A stretch of 64,000 nt of DNA, taken from NCBI RefSeq assembly GCF_019966535.1, contig NZ_JAIMID010000001.1:62001-126000 (forward strand), given 5' to 3'. Both the position numbers and the translations under genes were made by a program. Shown here piece after piece: positions 7,568 to 19,200 of the stretch; position 1 is the stretch's first letter, and every line of letters starts with the position of its first letter. The notes under the pieces were generated by a model, which saw only the letters and a program-made list of their open reading frames with translations, had not been told where the DNA came from and did no database searches. This DNA comes from Mesobacterium pallidum. Lineage in GTDB: Bacteria; Pseudomonadota; Alphaproteobacteria; Rhodobacterales; Rhodobacteraceae.

Positions 7568-8784
7568 CCGGCCGCATCGCCTACCTGACCGGCGAATACC
7601 CCCGCGCCACAGACACCTTCATCCAGCGCGAAGTCGCGGCCCTGCGCCGGCTGGGGTGGGAGGTCGAGACCTGCTCGATCCGCCGCACCGGGGCCGAGCA
7701 CCTCGTCGGCCCCGAGCAGCGCGAAGAGGCCGCGCGGACTTTCCATGTGATCGAGGCGGCGAAATCCCCCGCCCGCACCCTGCGCGCGTTGGTCCGGGCG
7801 CTGAGGCGGCCGGGGCGGTTCTGGGCGGCGCTGAAACTGGCCGTGCGGACCTCTCCCGGAGGGGTGAAGCCGCTGTTTTACCAGCTCTTCTACCTGATCG
7901 AAGCGGTCGTGCTGGCCGATCACCTGGAGCGGCGCGGCGTGACCCATCTGCACAACCACATCGCCAAGGCCAGTTGCACCGTGGCGATGCTCTGCCACGC
8001 GGTCGGCGGGCCGCGCTACAGCTTCACCCTGCACGGGCCCGACATCTTCTTTGAACCGATCCGCTGGCGGCTGGACGAAAAGATCGCGCAGGCCAGTTTC
8101 GTGGCCTGCATCTCGGATTTCGCCCGCTCGCAGGGGATGTGTTTCGCCGCGCCCGCGCATTGGGACCGGATGCATGTCATCCATTGCGGGATCGAGCCGG
8201 AGCGCTTTGCGCGCCGCGACCACGACGGGCTGCACCTGCTCTTCGTCGGGCGGCTGGCGGGGGTCAAGGGGCTGCCGGTGCTCTTCGACGCCCTGCGTGG
8301 CCTCGACCTGCCCGGCCTGCGCGTGACGCTGGTCGGCGACGGGCCGGAACGCGCCGCTCTGGAATCCGCCGCCACCGGCCTGCCGGTCAGCTTCGTCGGC
8401 TACAAGGCGCAGTCCGAGGTGGCCGAGTTGCTGGCGACGTCCGACGCCCTCGTCCTGCCCAGCTTTGCCGAAGGCGTCCCGGTCGTTCTGATGGAGGCCA
8501 TGGCCAGCGGCCTGCCGGTCGTCACCACGCGCATTGCCGGCGTGCCGGAACTGGTCGAAGATGGCATCTCGGGCCGGCTCGTCCCGCCCGGCGACGCAGA
8601 CGCCCTGCGCGACGCGCTGCGCGACGTACTGTCCGACCCCGCACGCGCCCGCGACATGGGCGCGGCGGGTCAGGCACGCGTGCGGGCCGAGTTCACCTCG
8701 GACGGCGAAGCCGCACGGCTGTCGCAACTCCTCGAGGCGGCCGCCGGTGGCCCGCGCCCGCCGAAACGGCCAGACTTGTCATGA
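7564..8784 (+). CDS. GT4-family glycosyltransferase
   Basis: 406 residues with the two-domain GT-B layout. The N-terminal acceptor domain opens MTGRIAYLTGEYPRATDTFI, and FTLHGPDIFFEP lies near the middle. The C-terminal donor domain shows LLFVGRLAGVKGLPVL, then VTLVGDGPERAAL, then the GT4 E-x7-E region around EGVPVVLMEAMASGLPVVTT. The opening and the GxDI segment resemble exopolysaccharide and colanic-acid-type transferases. It uses a nucleotide-sugar donor on the cytosolic face of the membrane. It has ATGA overlaps with both neighbours. Confidence 0.92.
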   Translation: MTGRIAYLTGEYPRATDTFIQREVAALRRLGWEVETCSIRRTGAEHLVGPEQREEAARTFHVIEAAKSPARTLRALVRALRRPGRFWAALKLAVRTSPGGVKPLFYQLFYLIEAVVLADHLERRGVTHLHNHIAKASCTVAMLCHAVGGPRYSFTLHGPDIFFEPIRWRLDEKIAQASFVACISDFARSQGMCFAAPAHWDRMHVIHCGIEPERFARRDHDGLHLLFVGRLAGVKGLPVLFDALRGLDLPGLRVTLVGDGPERAALESAATGLPVSFVGYKAQSEVAELLATSDALVLPSFAEGVPVVLMEAMASGLPVVTTRIAGVPELVEDGISGRLVPPGDADALRDALRDVLSDPARARDMGAAGQARVRAEFTSDGEAARLSQLLEAAAGGPRPPKRPDLS

Positions 8785-9764
8785 AGGTCGCACCCGAAAC
8801 CGGGCGCGACCAGGTCGCCGCCGTCGTCATAGGGCGCAACGAAGGTGCCCGGCTGGAACGCTGCCTGACCTCGCTGCAGGGCGAGGCGGATCGCATCGTC
8901 TATGTCGACAGTGGCTCGACCGACCATTCCGTCGCCTTTGCCCGGCAGATCGGGGCCGAAGTGGTCGAACTCGACATGTCCCAACCCTTCACCGCCGCGC
9001 GCGCTCGGAACGCGGGGTTCGAGGCGCTGAAGCCCAACCTTCCCGACTGCGTCCAATTCGTCGACGGCGATTGCGGGGTCGAAAAAGGCTGGATCGCCAA
9101 GGGCATCGCCTTTCTCGAAACCCGCCCCGACGTCGGCATGGTGACCGGCTGGCGGCGCGAGATCGCGCCCGAGGCCAGCATCTACAACGCCATGGCGCAG
9201 CACGAATGGCACCGTCCGGCCGGGCAGATCACGGCCTGCGGTGGCGACATGCTGCTGCGGGCCGAGGCTTTCGACGCCCTGGGCGGCATGAACCCCCAGG
9301 TAATCGCCGCCGAGGATGACGAGCTCTGCGTGCGGCTGGCCAAGGCCGGATGGGTGCTGTGGCGCCTGCCCGAGCCAATGACCCTGCACGACGCGGCGAT
9401 GACGCGGTTTTCCGAATGGTGGCGCCGCGCGGTGCGCACCGGGCACGGGTTCGCGCAGGTCGGCTGGCTGCACCCGGAGTACTTCGTCACCGAGCGCAAG
9501 CGCGCCTGGGTCTACGGCGCCGCGCTGCCGCTGCTGTTCCTCGTCGGGCTCGAGATCGAGCCGCTTGCCCTGCTGGCCGCGCTAGGCTGGGCCTGGAACT
9601 ACTGGCGCTCGGCCGAGAGCCTCAAGCGCGAAGGCATGGGGCGCCAGCGCTGGCACCAGGCGCTGTTCCTCGTGCTGTCGAAACTTCCGAACGTGATCGG
9701 CATGCTGCGTTTCCATGCGCGGCGCCGGGCGGGGCGGGCGATGCGGATCATCGAATACAAGTGA
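8781..9764 (+). CDS. GT2-family glycosyltransferase with hydrophobic C-terminal segment
   Basis: 327 residues. AAVVIGRNEGARLERCLTSL is the GT-A opening, IVYVDSGSTDHSVAFA follows, and CVQFVDGDCGVEKGWI gives the DxD metal/nucleotide motif as DGD. MLLRAEAFDALGGMN and AEDDELCVRLAKAGW mark the acceptor loop (ED-x-E/D-L-C-x-R). A C-terminal hydrophobic stretch (LPLLFLVGLEIEPLALLAAL, about residues 245-265) suggests membrane anchoring. It starts by ATGA overlap with the GT4 gene, and 11 bases separate it from the fusion gene downstream. Confidence 0.92.
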   Translation: MKVAPETGRDQVAAVVIGRNEGARLERCLTSLQGEADRIVYVDSGSTDHSVAFARQIGAEVVELDMSQPFTAARARNAGFEALKPNLPDCVQFVDGDCGVEKGWIAKGIAFLETRPDVGMVTGWRREIAPEASIYNAMAQHEWHRPAGQITACGGDMLLRAEAFDALGGMNPQVIAAEDDELCVRLAKAGWVLWRLPEPMTLHDAAMTRFSEWWRRAVRTGHGFAQVGWLHPEYFVTERKRAWVYGAALPLLFLVGLEIEPLALLAALGWAWNYWRSAESLKREGMGRQRWHQALFLVLSKLPNVIGMLRFHARRRAGRAMRIIEYK

Positions 9765-9775
9765 GTGGGTCGAAC

Positions 9776-11869
9776 ATGGGTAACATCAGGGCAGGGATCA
9801 TCGGCGCCGGGTACATCGCGACCTGGCACGCCGATGCGATCAGGCAGACGCCGGGCGTCGATCTGGCCGCGGTCTGCGACGTCTCGCGCGGCGCGGCCGA
9901 AGGGCTGGCGGCCGGGCGCGGGGCCGAGGTGTTCACCGATGTGGCCGAGATGCTGGCGTCGGGCAAGGTGGACGCCGTCCACATCCTGACCCCGCCGCAC
10001 CTGCACAAGGCGCTGGCGGTGCAATGCCTCGAGGCCGGGGTGCATGTGCTGGTGGAAAAGCCCGTCGCGACCTCGGCCGCCGAGGTGGCCGAGATGCGCG
10101 CGGCGGCGGAAGAGGCGGGCAAGCTCTTTGCCGCCGGGCATAATTTCCTGGGCGTTCCCGCCTATGAGCGGCTGAAAGCGATGATGCTGGCCGGAGAGCT
10201 GGGCCGCATCAACTCGGCCGAGATCACCTGGGCCTTCCCTCTCGCGCCGCTGCGCTCCGGTCCCTACGGGTTGTGGCTTCTGCGCGAGACGAAGAACCTG
10301 CTGCTGGAACTCGGACCGCACCTGTTCGCTTTTGCGCAGGATCTCTTCGGCGAGATCGAGGTCCAGCACCTGACCCTCGGCAAGCCGGTCCAGTTGCCCG
10401 CCGCGGGCCAGCGCCCGCAGGCCTGGCGCGTGGTGGCGCGCGCCGGCGATGTGGACATCACCTTCAACCTGCAGATCGTGGAAAGCTTCGATGACCGCTC
10501 CGTCGTGCTGCGCGGCTCGGGCGGGATGGCGCGGCTGGATTACGCCGCCGATGCGCTGACGGTTAGCCGCGAGAACGCGTCGGACCTCGTGGTCAACCCG
10601 TTCCGGCGGCAGATGGCCGATGCGGGCCAGCACCTGCGCGAGGGGTTCGTGAATCTCGGGCGGCAGGTGAAAAGCCTCAACCGCAAGTCGCCCTATGGGC
10701 TCAGTTTTCTTGGCACCTTTGCGGCCTTCTACGACGGGGTGCGGACGGGCAGGCTGGACGCACGCTTCGACGGCGCCTCGGCCGAGGCGGTCATGCGTGC
10801 CATCGATGATGCGCTGGCGTTGGTGGGCGACGGCTGGGACGACCCGGTCCATAGGCCCACGCGGACGCCCGAACCCACGGCGCTGGTCATCGGCGGCACC
10901 GGCTTCATCGGCCGCGCCCTGACCCGCAAGCTGGTGGAACAGGGCCGTGACGTGCGCGTGCTCTCACGCGGATCGCACGGGCCCTTCGCCGATATCGCGG
11001 ATCACGTGGAGGTCATGTCGGTCTCGCTCCGCGATGCCGAGGGGCTGCGTCGTGCGATGGAGGGGATCGAGGTGGTCTACGACCTGGCCAAGTCGCTCGA
11101 CAAGACCTGGGAGGACTGCCTGCAAAACGACGTCGCCGTGACCGAACGCATCGCGCAGGCGGCGCTGGATGCGGGCGTGCAGCGGTTCGTCTACACCGGC
11201 ACGATCGCCAGCTACGACATGTCGGACCCGTCGGTCATGATCACGGAATCCACCGGCTTTGCCGAGGACATGACCGACCGCAACCTCTACGCCCGCTCCA
11301 AGGCGGAATGCGAAAAGCGGCTGATGGTGATGCACCGCGACAAGGGTCTGCCGGTGGTCATCGCCCGGCCCGGCATCGTGGTCGGCCATGGCGGGCCGCT
11401 GCAGCACTGGGGGATCGGCCGCTGGCACGGCGCCAGTGCGGTGCGGATCTGGGGCAACGGGCACAACATCCTGCCTTTCGTGCTGATCGACGACGTGGCC
11501 GAGGCGCTGGTCACCATGGCCACGCACGAGAACGCCGTGGGCCAAAGCTTCAACCTGGTGGGCGCGCCGATGCTGACCGCGCGCGATTATTTCGACGCGA
11601 TCCACCGCAGGCTTGGCGCGCGCATCCGCGTGGCGCCTGGCAACCTGACGGTGTTCTGGGCGGCCGACGCGGTCAAATCGCTGCTGAAAAAACATGCGCT
11701 GCGGCGGCACGGGGTCATCCGGCCCTCGCTCAAGGACTGGAAAAGCCGCGCGCACCTGTCGCCCTTCGACAATGCGCAGGCCCGGCAGGTGCTGGGCTGG
11801 CAGCCCGAGACCGACCGCGACGCCTTCCTGCGCGCGGCGGTGGACGAGGCGGGGCTGATCGGGTTCTGA
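9776..11869 (+). CDS. fusion of Gfo/Idh/MocA oxidoreductase and NAD-dependent epimerase
   Basis: One 697-residue frame carries two complete nucleotide-dependent enzymes. Residues 1-355 are a Gfo/Idh/MocA oxidoreductase (RAGIIGAGYIATWHADAI; VHVLVEKPVATSAAEVAEM). After a short Pro/Thr linker at about 360-367 comes an extended SDR of about 330 residues (ALVIGGTGFIGRALTRKLVE; VYTGTIASYDMSD; NLYARSKAECEKRLM with the YxxxK pair). No frameshift or internal stop joins them, and the linker is short, so this is a true fusion. Two consecutive steps on the same nucleotide sugar, such as oxidation then epimerisation or reduction, are the likely reason. It is the fifth gene of the plus-strand glycan operon. 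Confidence 0.9.
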   Translation: MGNIRAGIIGAGYIATWHADAIRQTPGVDLAAVCDVSRGAAEGLAAGRGAEVFTDVAEMLASGKVDAVHILTPPHLHKALAVQCLEAGVHVLVEKPVATSAAEVAEMRAAAEEAGKLFAAGHNFLGVPAYERLKAMMLAGELGRINSAEITWAFPLAPLRSGPYGLWLLRETKNLLLELGPHLFAFAQDLFGEIEVQHLTLGKPVQLPAAGQRPQAWRVVARAGDVDITFNLQIVESFDDRSVVLRGSGGMARLDYAADALTVSRENASDLVVNPFRRQMADAGQHLREGFVNLGRQVKSLNRKSPYGLSFLGTFAAFYDGVRTGRLDARFDGASAEAVMRAIDDALALVGDGWDDPVHRPTRTPEPTALVIGGTGFIGRALTRKLVEQGRDVRVLSRGSHGPFADIADHVEVMSVSLRDAEGLRRAMEGIEVVYDLAKSLDKTWEDCLQNDVAVTERIAQAALDAGVQRFVYTGTIASYDMSDPSVMITESTGFAEDMTDRNLYARSKAECEKRLMVMHRDKGLPVVIARPGIVVGHGGPLQHWGIGRWHGASAVRIWGNGHNILPFVLIDDVAEALVTMATHENAVGQSFNLVGAPMLTARDYFDAIHRRLGARIRVAPGNLTVFWAADAVKSLLKKHALRRHGVIRPSLKDWKSRAHLSPFDNAQARQVLGWQPETDRDAFLRAAVDEAGLIGF

Positions 11870-12082
11870 TCCGGGGCATCGGGGTGGCCGGGAACAATCG
11901 CCCCATCATTGCCGCTTTTGTTTACGCATTGTTGCCGGATTTCCGCGCGATACAGGGCGGACGTAAAGCTGAGCAGCCCTGGATGCGCGATCACAATGCG
12001 CGGCAGGGGGATTGAACGTGGGGCAACGGGTGTCACATCCTCGGGCAGGGTCCGGGGACGTCCGGGGTCCGGGGGTTAGGCC

Positions 12083-13954
<1,872 letters not shown>

Positions 13955-13971
13955 TCGCGGGGCATGTCGGC

Positions 13972-14075
13972 CCTGATGTGCCGCTACGCATAATGCCCCT
14001 GACAGGCCGCCGCGCAATACGCCTTTGACGGGCCGCTACGCAACATGCGCCTGACGGGGCCGCGGCGCGGCAATC
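13972..14075. repeat. four-copy 26-bp tandem repeat
   Basis: Units start at 13972, 13998, 14024 and 14050, each exactly 26 bases apart. The shared core is close to CCTGACGGGCCGCTACGCAA followed by TATGCC; the fourth copy is the most diverged. The array fills the space just after the BY-kinase stop and before the convergent Wzz-like gene. 26 is not a multiple of three and no reading frame is maintained, so it is non-coding. Confidence 0.75.
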
Positions 14076-14160
14076 ATCCTGTTCGCCCAGTCTTGCGCGG
14101 GACGCGGCAACGGGCGCTCCCGCCTGCAAACTTTTCCAGTCCTCGCAACATGCGCCAACG

Positions 14161-14189
14161 GCTCCCCGTGGCCCATGGCCATGGGGAGC
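14161..14189. terminator. hairpin downstream of the Wzz-like gene
   Basis: GCTCCCC (14161-14167) and GGGGAGC (14183-14189) pair, with an inner TGGCC/GGCCA stem, giving an almost perfect 29-base hairpin. It is 49 bases past the minus-strand stop. There is no T run on either strand, so a rho-independent terminator is not proven. Confidence 0.4.
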
Positions 14190-14237
14190 TGACCCCGTGC
14201 GCCGCAGGCGCGCCTCTGGATCAGGGCGCGGCGGGGA

Positions 14238-15527
14238 TCAGTTCCCGCCGAGGAAGCGCAGCGGGCCCAGCCTCTCGGCAATGGTGCGCAGGATCACCGG
14301 GATGCCGGCCAGCAGCAACATCAGCCCGCCGATCACCGTCGCCATGCGCCTGCGACGGTCGCCCTTGGTGGCCACGTTCGGGATCGAGATCACGGGCGAG
14401 ACATCCAGCGCCCGTTCCAGCTGGGCCGCGCTGCGGATCACCGGGTTCATCATCTCGGCGGCAAAGGCCAGGGCCGCGCCCAGGACAAAGCTGGCGATGA
14501 CGCCCGCCAGGGCCAGCTTCTTGCGGCTGGCCGAGATCGGGTATTCGCCGGGCAGGGCCGGGTCCAGCACCTCGAGCCGTTCGGTCTGCTGGCGTTCCTC
14601 CAGCACCTGATTCATCTCGGCCTCGGCGCGGCGGCGGGTGATGACCGAGCTCTGGTCATGCAGGCGCTGCAGCTCGCGGTTCAGCATGTTGAACTGCCGC
14701 TCGACCGCGGGCGCGGCGGCCAGCGCCGTCTCGATGGCGCCCAGCCGTTCGCGGATCAGTGCCTTCTGGTCGTTCAGCAGGCCCAGTTGCTGGTCCACCA
14801 CCGAGGTCCGCGCCCGGGTGCGCGATTCCAGCGCCAGGATTTCTTGGTCGATCTCCAGCTCGTTGTCGCGCAGCGCCGCCAGCTGGCTGCGCAGCGATGT
14901 GAGGTTGTCGGGCAGGCTGTCGGCATTCTCGCGCTTGAACGCGGCCAGCGAGTCCTCCAGCGCCTCGATCCGGGCCGACAGCGCGTCTTCCTCGGCCTGG
15001 AAGAAGGCCAGGGTTTCCTCGGCCACCGAGGTGCGACGCTCGCGGTTCAGATCGACCGCGTCACGGGCAAAGGCATTGGCCAGGTCGGCCGCGGTCTGCG
15101 GATCGCCGTAGCGCACCGTGATCGACAGGCCCGAGGGCACGGCCCCGGCCTGCCAGGCCGCGTTGCCGTCGATGATCTGCGTGATGTCGGTCGAGACCCG
15201 CAGCGCGAAGATCCGGTCGTTGAGCGAGGCCGCGCTTTCCCCTTCGAACAGGTCGTAGGTCTCGAGCATTCGGATCAGGTTCTCGCGCGACATCAGCCGC
15301 TGTTCGATCAGCTGCAGCCGGCGGCGGGAATCGTTGTCGACGGCCCCGACCTCTTCGGCCACGTGGGGTGTTTCGATCTGGATGACGGCCGTCGATTGGT
15401 AAAGCCGCGGCTGTTGCAGCGCGAACCAGACCGAGGCAAGCGCGCCCAGGCAGGTGACCAGCACGATGATCCACGCCCGGCGGCGCAGCATCGACAGCAG
15501 TTCGGAGGCGGATTGGATCTGGCTCAT
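14238..15527 (-). CDS. Wzz-like polysaccharide chain-length / co-polymerase protein
   Basis: 429 residues. A membrane segment near the N terminus (AWIIVLVTCLGALASVWFAL, about 18-37) is followed by the Wzz periplasmic start (YQSTAVIQIETPHVAEE) and a long coiled-coil region from about 170 to 320 (AEEDALSARIEALEDSLAAF). A second membrane segment follows (LAGVIASFVLGAALAFAAEM), with the P-x-x-S/A-A-x-L region after it and an extra hydrophobic helix near the end (VIGGLMLLLAGIPVIL). Wzz/PCP proteins set glycan chain length. There is no kinase domain in this protein; the candidate partner is the ATPase at 12083-13954. The ATG overlaps the PPTase stop. Confidence 0.9.
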   Translation of the reverse strand: MSQIQSASELLSMLRRRAWIIVLVTCLGALASVWFALQQPRLYQSTAVIQIETPHVAEEVGAVDNDSRRRLQLIEQRLMSRENLIRMLETYDLFEGESAASLNDRIFALRVSTDITQIIDGNAAWQAGAVPSGLSITVRYGDPQTAADLANAFARDAVDLNRERRTSVAEETLAFFQAEEDALSARIEALEDSLAAFKRENADSLPDNLTSLRSQLAALRDNELEIDQEILALESRTRARTSVVDQQLGLLNDQKALIRERLGAIETALAAAPAVERQFNMLNRELQRLHDQSSVITRRRAEAEMNQVLEERQQTERLEVLDPALPGEYPISASRKKLALAGVIASFVLGAALAFAAEMMNPVIRSAAQLERALDVSPVISIPNVATKGDRRRRMATVIGGLMLLLAGIPVILRTIAERLGPLRFLGGN

Positions 15528-16291
15528 GTTTCGGGTCCTCGCGCCGGTGCGGCGGCTTGGCTGGGCGGGTGCGCCGGGTCGGTTCCGGCGGCCGTAAGGG
15601 TCAGGGCGGTCAGGATGCGGCGCGCGTCGGTGGCGAGCCGGCCGTGAAAGTCGTGGCCGGCGGCAAAAGGCGCCGTGTCCCGGGTCAGGCGGGCGGTGAA
15701 GCGGCCGGCCTCGAGGTCCAGCGTGACCTCCATGTCGGCAAAGCCCAGCAGGGTCTTGGTCAGCACGTGCTGCGCCTTGTAGGCGGCTTCCTTGGCGGAA
15801 AAGATCATCCGGCCCATGAGGTCGCGGTCGGGCCACCCGGCCAGCGCGGCGCGCTCGGCGGGGGTGGTCACGGCCTCGAGCAGGCCGGGCGGCAGCGGCG
15901 CCAGCTCCTCGAGGTCGATGCCGAGCGCCAGCACATCCGCGGTCCGCGCCGTCGCGGCAAGGGCGGCGTGGCGCGTATGGGTGATCGACCCGGTGAGGCC
16001 GGCAGGCCAGACCGGCGAGCGGTCGGGCGCGCGCGGGATCGCGGCCGGGGCATGACCCAGCGCCGCGAGGGCCGCCCGGGCGGCGCGGCGGCCCGCCGCG
16101 AACTCGGCCGCGCGCAGCGGCACGGCGCGGCGGATGGCCAACGCCTCTTCGGGCCAGAGGGCGCGGGCCGGGTCCGTCGGGTCGGCCGTGCCGAGCCCCA
16201 CGCAGCCCGGCAGCACGCGCCGCGCCAGCGCGGTGAGCGCGGCGGTCTCGGCCAGCGGGGCGGCCATGATATGCAGCGCGGCCGGGCTCAT
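15524..16291 (-). CDS. 4'-phosphopantetheinyl transferase (EntD/Sfp type)
   Basis: 255 residues. The family motifs are SITHTRHAALAAT (the G/S-S-x-S/T-H block), LALGIDLEEL with the Mg-binding Asp/Glu, and IFSAKEAAYKAQ in place of F/W-S-x-K-E-A-x-Y-K. It transfers the phosphopantetheine arm of CoA to carrier-domain serines. It overlaps the NRPS stop in an ATGA, and its products are almost certainly the carriers at about residue 1432 of the NRPS and 1791 of the PKS. Such dedicated activators usually travel with assembly lines. Confidence 0.92.
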   Translation of the reverse strand: MSPAALHIMAAPLAETAALTALARRVLPGCVGLGTADPTDPARALWPEEALAIRRAVPLRAAEFAAGRRAARAALAALGHAPAAIPRAPDRSPVWPAGLTGSITHTRHAALAATARTADVLALGIDLEELAPLPPGLLEAVTTPAERAALAGWPDRDLMGRMIFSAKEAAYKAQHVLTKTLLGFADMEVTLDLEAGRFTARLTRDTAPFAAGHDFHGRLATDARRILTALTLTAAGTDPAHPPSQAAAPARGPET

Positions 16292-19200
16292 GCGCCCCGC
16301 GCCTGTCGCAGGGCGCGGCGGCGCGCCATCGCCTCGGTCCGAACCCCGGCGCGGTCGTTGGCGGCGACGGGCAGCGGGGCGGGCTGCACGATGGGATGCG
16401 GCTGCGGCGTGGGCTGAGGCACCACGGCCCGCGGGGCCGGCTGCGGTGCAGGGGCCGCTGCAGGCGCGGCGGGGGCAGAGGGCCCAAGCGCCTCGACCCG
16501 TTTCACCAGCGCGCCGAGCGTGGGGAAGCGGAAGACATCGGTGATCGACAGCCCGGTGACCCCAAGGCTCTCGCGGATCTCGCGATGGGCCTGGACCGCC
16601 AGCAGGGAATGCCCGCCGAGGTCGAAGAAGTTGTCTTTCGCCGTCACCCGCGCGACGCCCAGCACGTGGCGCCAGACGGCGGCGATGCGGGTCGCGATGT
16701 CGTCGCCTATGCCCTCATCCGACGTTGGCACGTCGGCCTCGGGCTGGGCCAGCGTCACGTCCGACGGCGCGGGCAGGGCGTTGCGGTCGACCTTGCGGTT
16801 GGGTGTCAGCGGGAAGCTGTCCAGCGTCACGATGCGCGCGGGCACCATGTGCGCGGGCAGTTGCGCGGCCAGCGCGGATTTCAGCGCGGATTCGCTTGCC
16901 GTGCCGCGGATGTAGCCGACCAGCCGCATGTCGCCCGGCACGTCCTCGCGCGCGGCGACGACGGCCTGCGCGACGCCGGGGGCGGCTTCCAGCGCCGCCT
17001 CGATCTCGCCCAGCTCGATCCGGTAGCCGCGCAGTTTCACCTGGAAATCCGCCCGGCCGATGAAGTCGATCCGGCCATCCGCCCGCCAGCGCACCAGGTC
17101 GCCCGTGCGGTACATCCGGCCCTGGCCACGGAACGGGTCGGGGCGGAAGCGCTCGGCCGTCAAGTCCTCGCGCTGCCAGTAGCCGCGCGTCACGCCGTCG
17201 CCGCCGATCCAGAGCTCACCCGGGACGCCGACCGGCACCGGCTGCTGATCGTTGTCCAGCACGTAGAACTGCGTGTTGGCGATGGGCGTGCCGATGTTCA
17301 CCACGCCGTCGCCTGCCTTGGCGTTTTCGGTCGAGGACCAGATCGTCGTCTCGGTCGGCCCGTACATGTTTTCCACATGCGCCCGCGTATGGCGGGCAAA
17401 GTCGCGGACCAAAGCGCCGGGCAGGGGCTCTCCGCCCAGCATCAGGGTCTGCACGCGGGAAAGCGCATGCGCCGCCTCGGGGTTCATCGCGATCATCCGC
17501 GCCATCGAGGGCGTGCATTGCAGGTGGCTGACCCCGTGGCGCAGGATCTGCGCGGCGATGCTGAAATCGTCGTCGGGGATCGTGCCGACGCGATTGGTCC
17601 GCTCGACGACCTTCGCGAGCGGCCGCAGCCCGTCCAGCACCTGCCGCACCGGGATGCCGTAGTCGATCAGGCAGGCGACCTCGTCCACGCCGATGGTCTT
17701 CAGCTGCTCGACTCGCGCCACCGCGTCGTCAACTGTGCCGAACAGGCCCGACTCCTCGAAATACCGCAGGAAGGCGAAGTCGAGGATCGCCTCGAGTTCA
17801 TCCTCGGTCAGCACGCCGAGGTCGAGCTGGAAGGCGTTGTCGACGTTCTTGGGCTTCTTGAAGGCCGGGAAGGCCCAGGCGTATTGCTTGATGAGCCCGG
17901 CGGCCGAGCGCAGGTAATCCTTCATCGGCTCGCGGGCGATGCGTTCGGCCTCCTCGCGCGTGTCGGCGAGGTAGGTGTGCAGCATCAGCGTCACGGTAAA
18001 GGCGTCGGGGTCGTGGCCGGCCTTGGCCAGCGCCGCGCGGTAGATGCCGATCTTGCCCGCGACCTCGTCCACCGACTGGCCCAGCAGGTGGGTCAGCACG
18101 TTGGCGCCGATCTCGCCCGCCTCGCGCCAGGTGTCCGGGTTGCCGGCCGTTGTCACCCAGATCGGCAACTTGTCCGAGACCGGGCGCGGCTGGGTCACCA
18201 CGCCGTGCTTGGTGCCGTCGGCCTTGGCGAACTCCACCTCTTCGCCGGCCCAGAGCTTGCGCAGGTCGCGGATCTGGTCGTACATCGCCGGCTTGTTGGC
18301 GGGGGGCGTGTTCTCGGGGCGCAGGACGAAATCGTCGGGCTGCCAGCCGCTGGCGATGGCCAGGCCCGCGCGGCCGTTGGTGAGGTTGTCGATGACCGCC
18401 CATTCCTCGGCGATGCGGGCGGTGTGGTGCAGGGGCGCCACGCAGGAGCCCGCACGCACGGAGAGGTTCTGCGTCACCGCCGCGACCGCCGCGCCGGTGA
18501 CCGATGGGTTCGGGTAGGGGCCACCGAAGGCGTGGAAATGCCGCTCGGGCGTCCAGACCGCCGTAAAGCCATGGGTGTCGGCAAATTGCGCGCCCTCGAG
18601 CAGGGAGCGGTACTTGTCCCGCCCCTTGCCGTCGTCGTTGCCCCAATAATAAAGGCTGAACTCCATCCCCCGGTCCGAGGTGCCAAGCTGCCCCGACGAG
18701 ACCAGCGCACGGTTCTCGTCGCTGCTGAGGACCAGCTTGAAGCCACGCGCGAGGGTGTAGAACAGCTCCAGCACCGAGATGTCGAAGTTGAGCGAGGTGA
18801 CCGACAGCCAGGTGCCGCCCTCGTGCGGGATGCGGTCGTCCATCCCGGCAAAGAAGTTCGCCACGTTGCGGTGTTCGACCATGACGCCCTTGGGGCGGCC
18901 GGTGCTGCCCGAGGTGTAGATCATGTAGGCCAGATCGGCGGGGCCGACGCCGCTGGCCGGGTTGGTGTCGGGCGCAGCGCCAAGACGCGGATCGGTGTCC
19001 AGCGCCAGCGCTTGTGCAGAGTGGGCAGGCAGTGCGGTGGCCGAGGTGGTGACGATCACCGGCGCCGCGCTGTCCTCGATGAAGAGCGCCACGCGCTCGG
19101 CCGGGTAGGCCGGATCCATCGGCACGTAAGCGCCGCCCGCCTTGAGGATCGCCAGCGCGCCGATCAGCATCTCGAGGCTGCGGGGCGTCGACAGGCCCAC

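Noticed and set aside
13972..14075. CRISPR array
   Set aside because: The 26-base units are directly adjacent with no unique spacers, and no cas genes are present.
14238..16487. A 749-residue version of the Wzz-like protein
   Set aside because: The extension crosses the PPTase gene out of frame. The Wzz N-terminal membrane helix begins right after the ATG at 15527.
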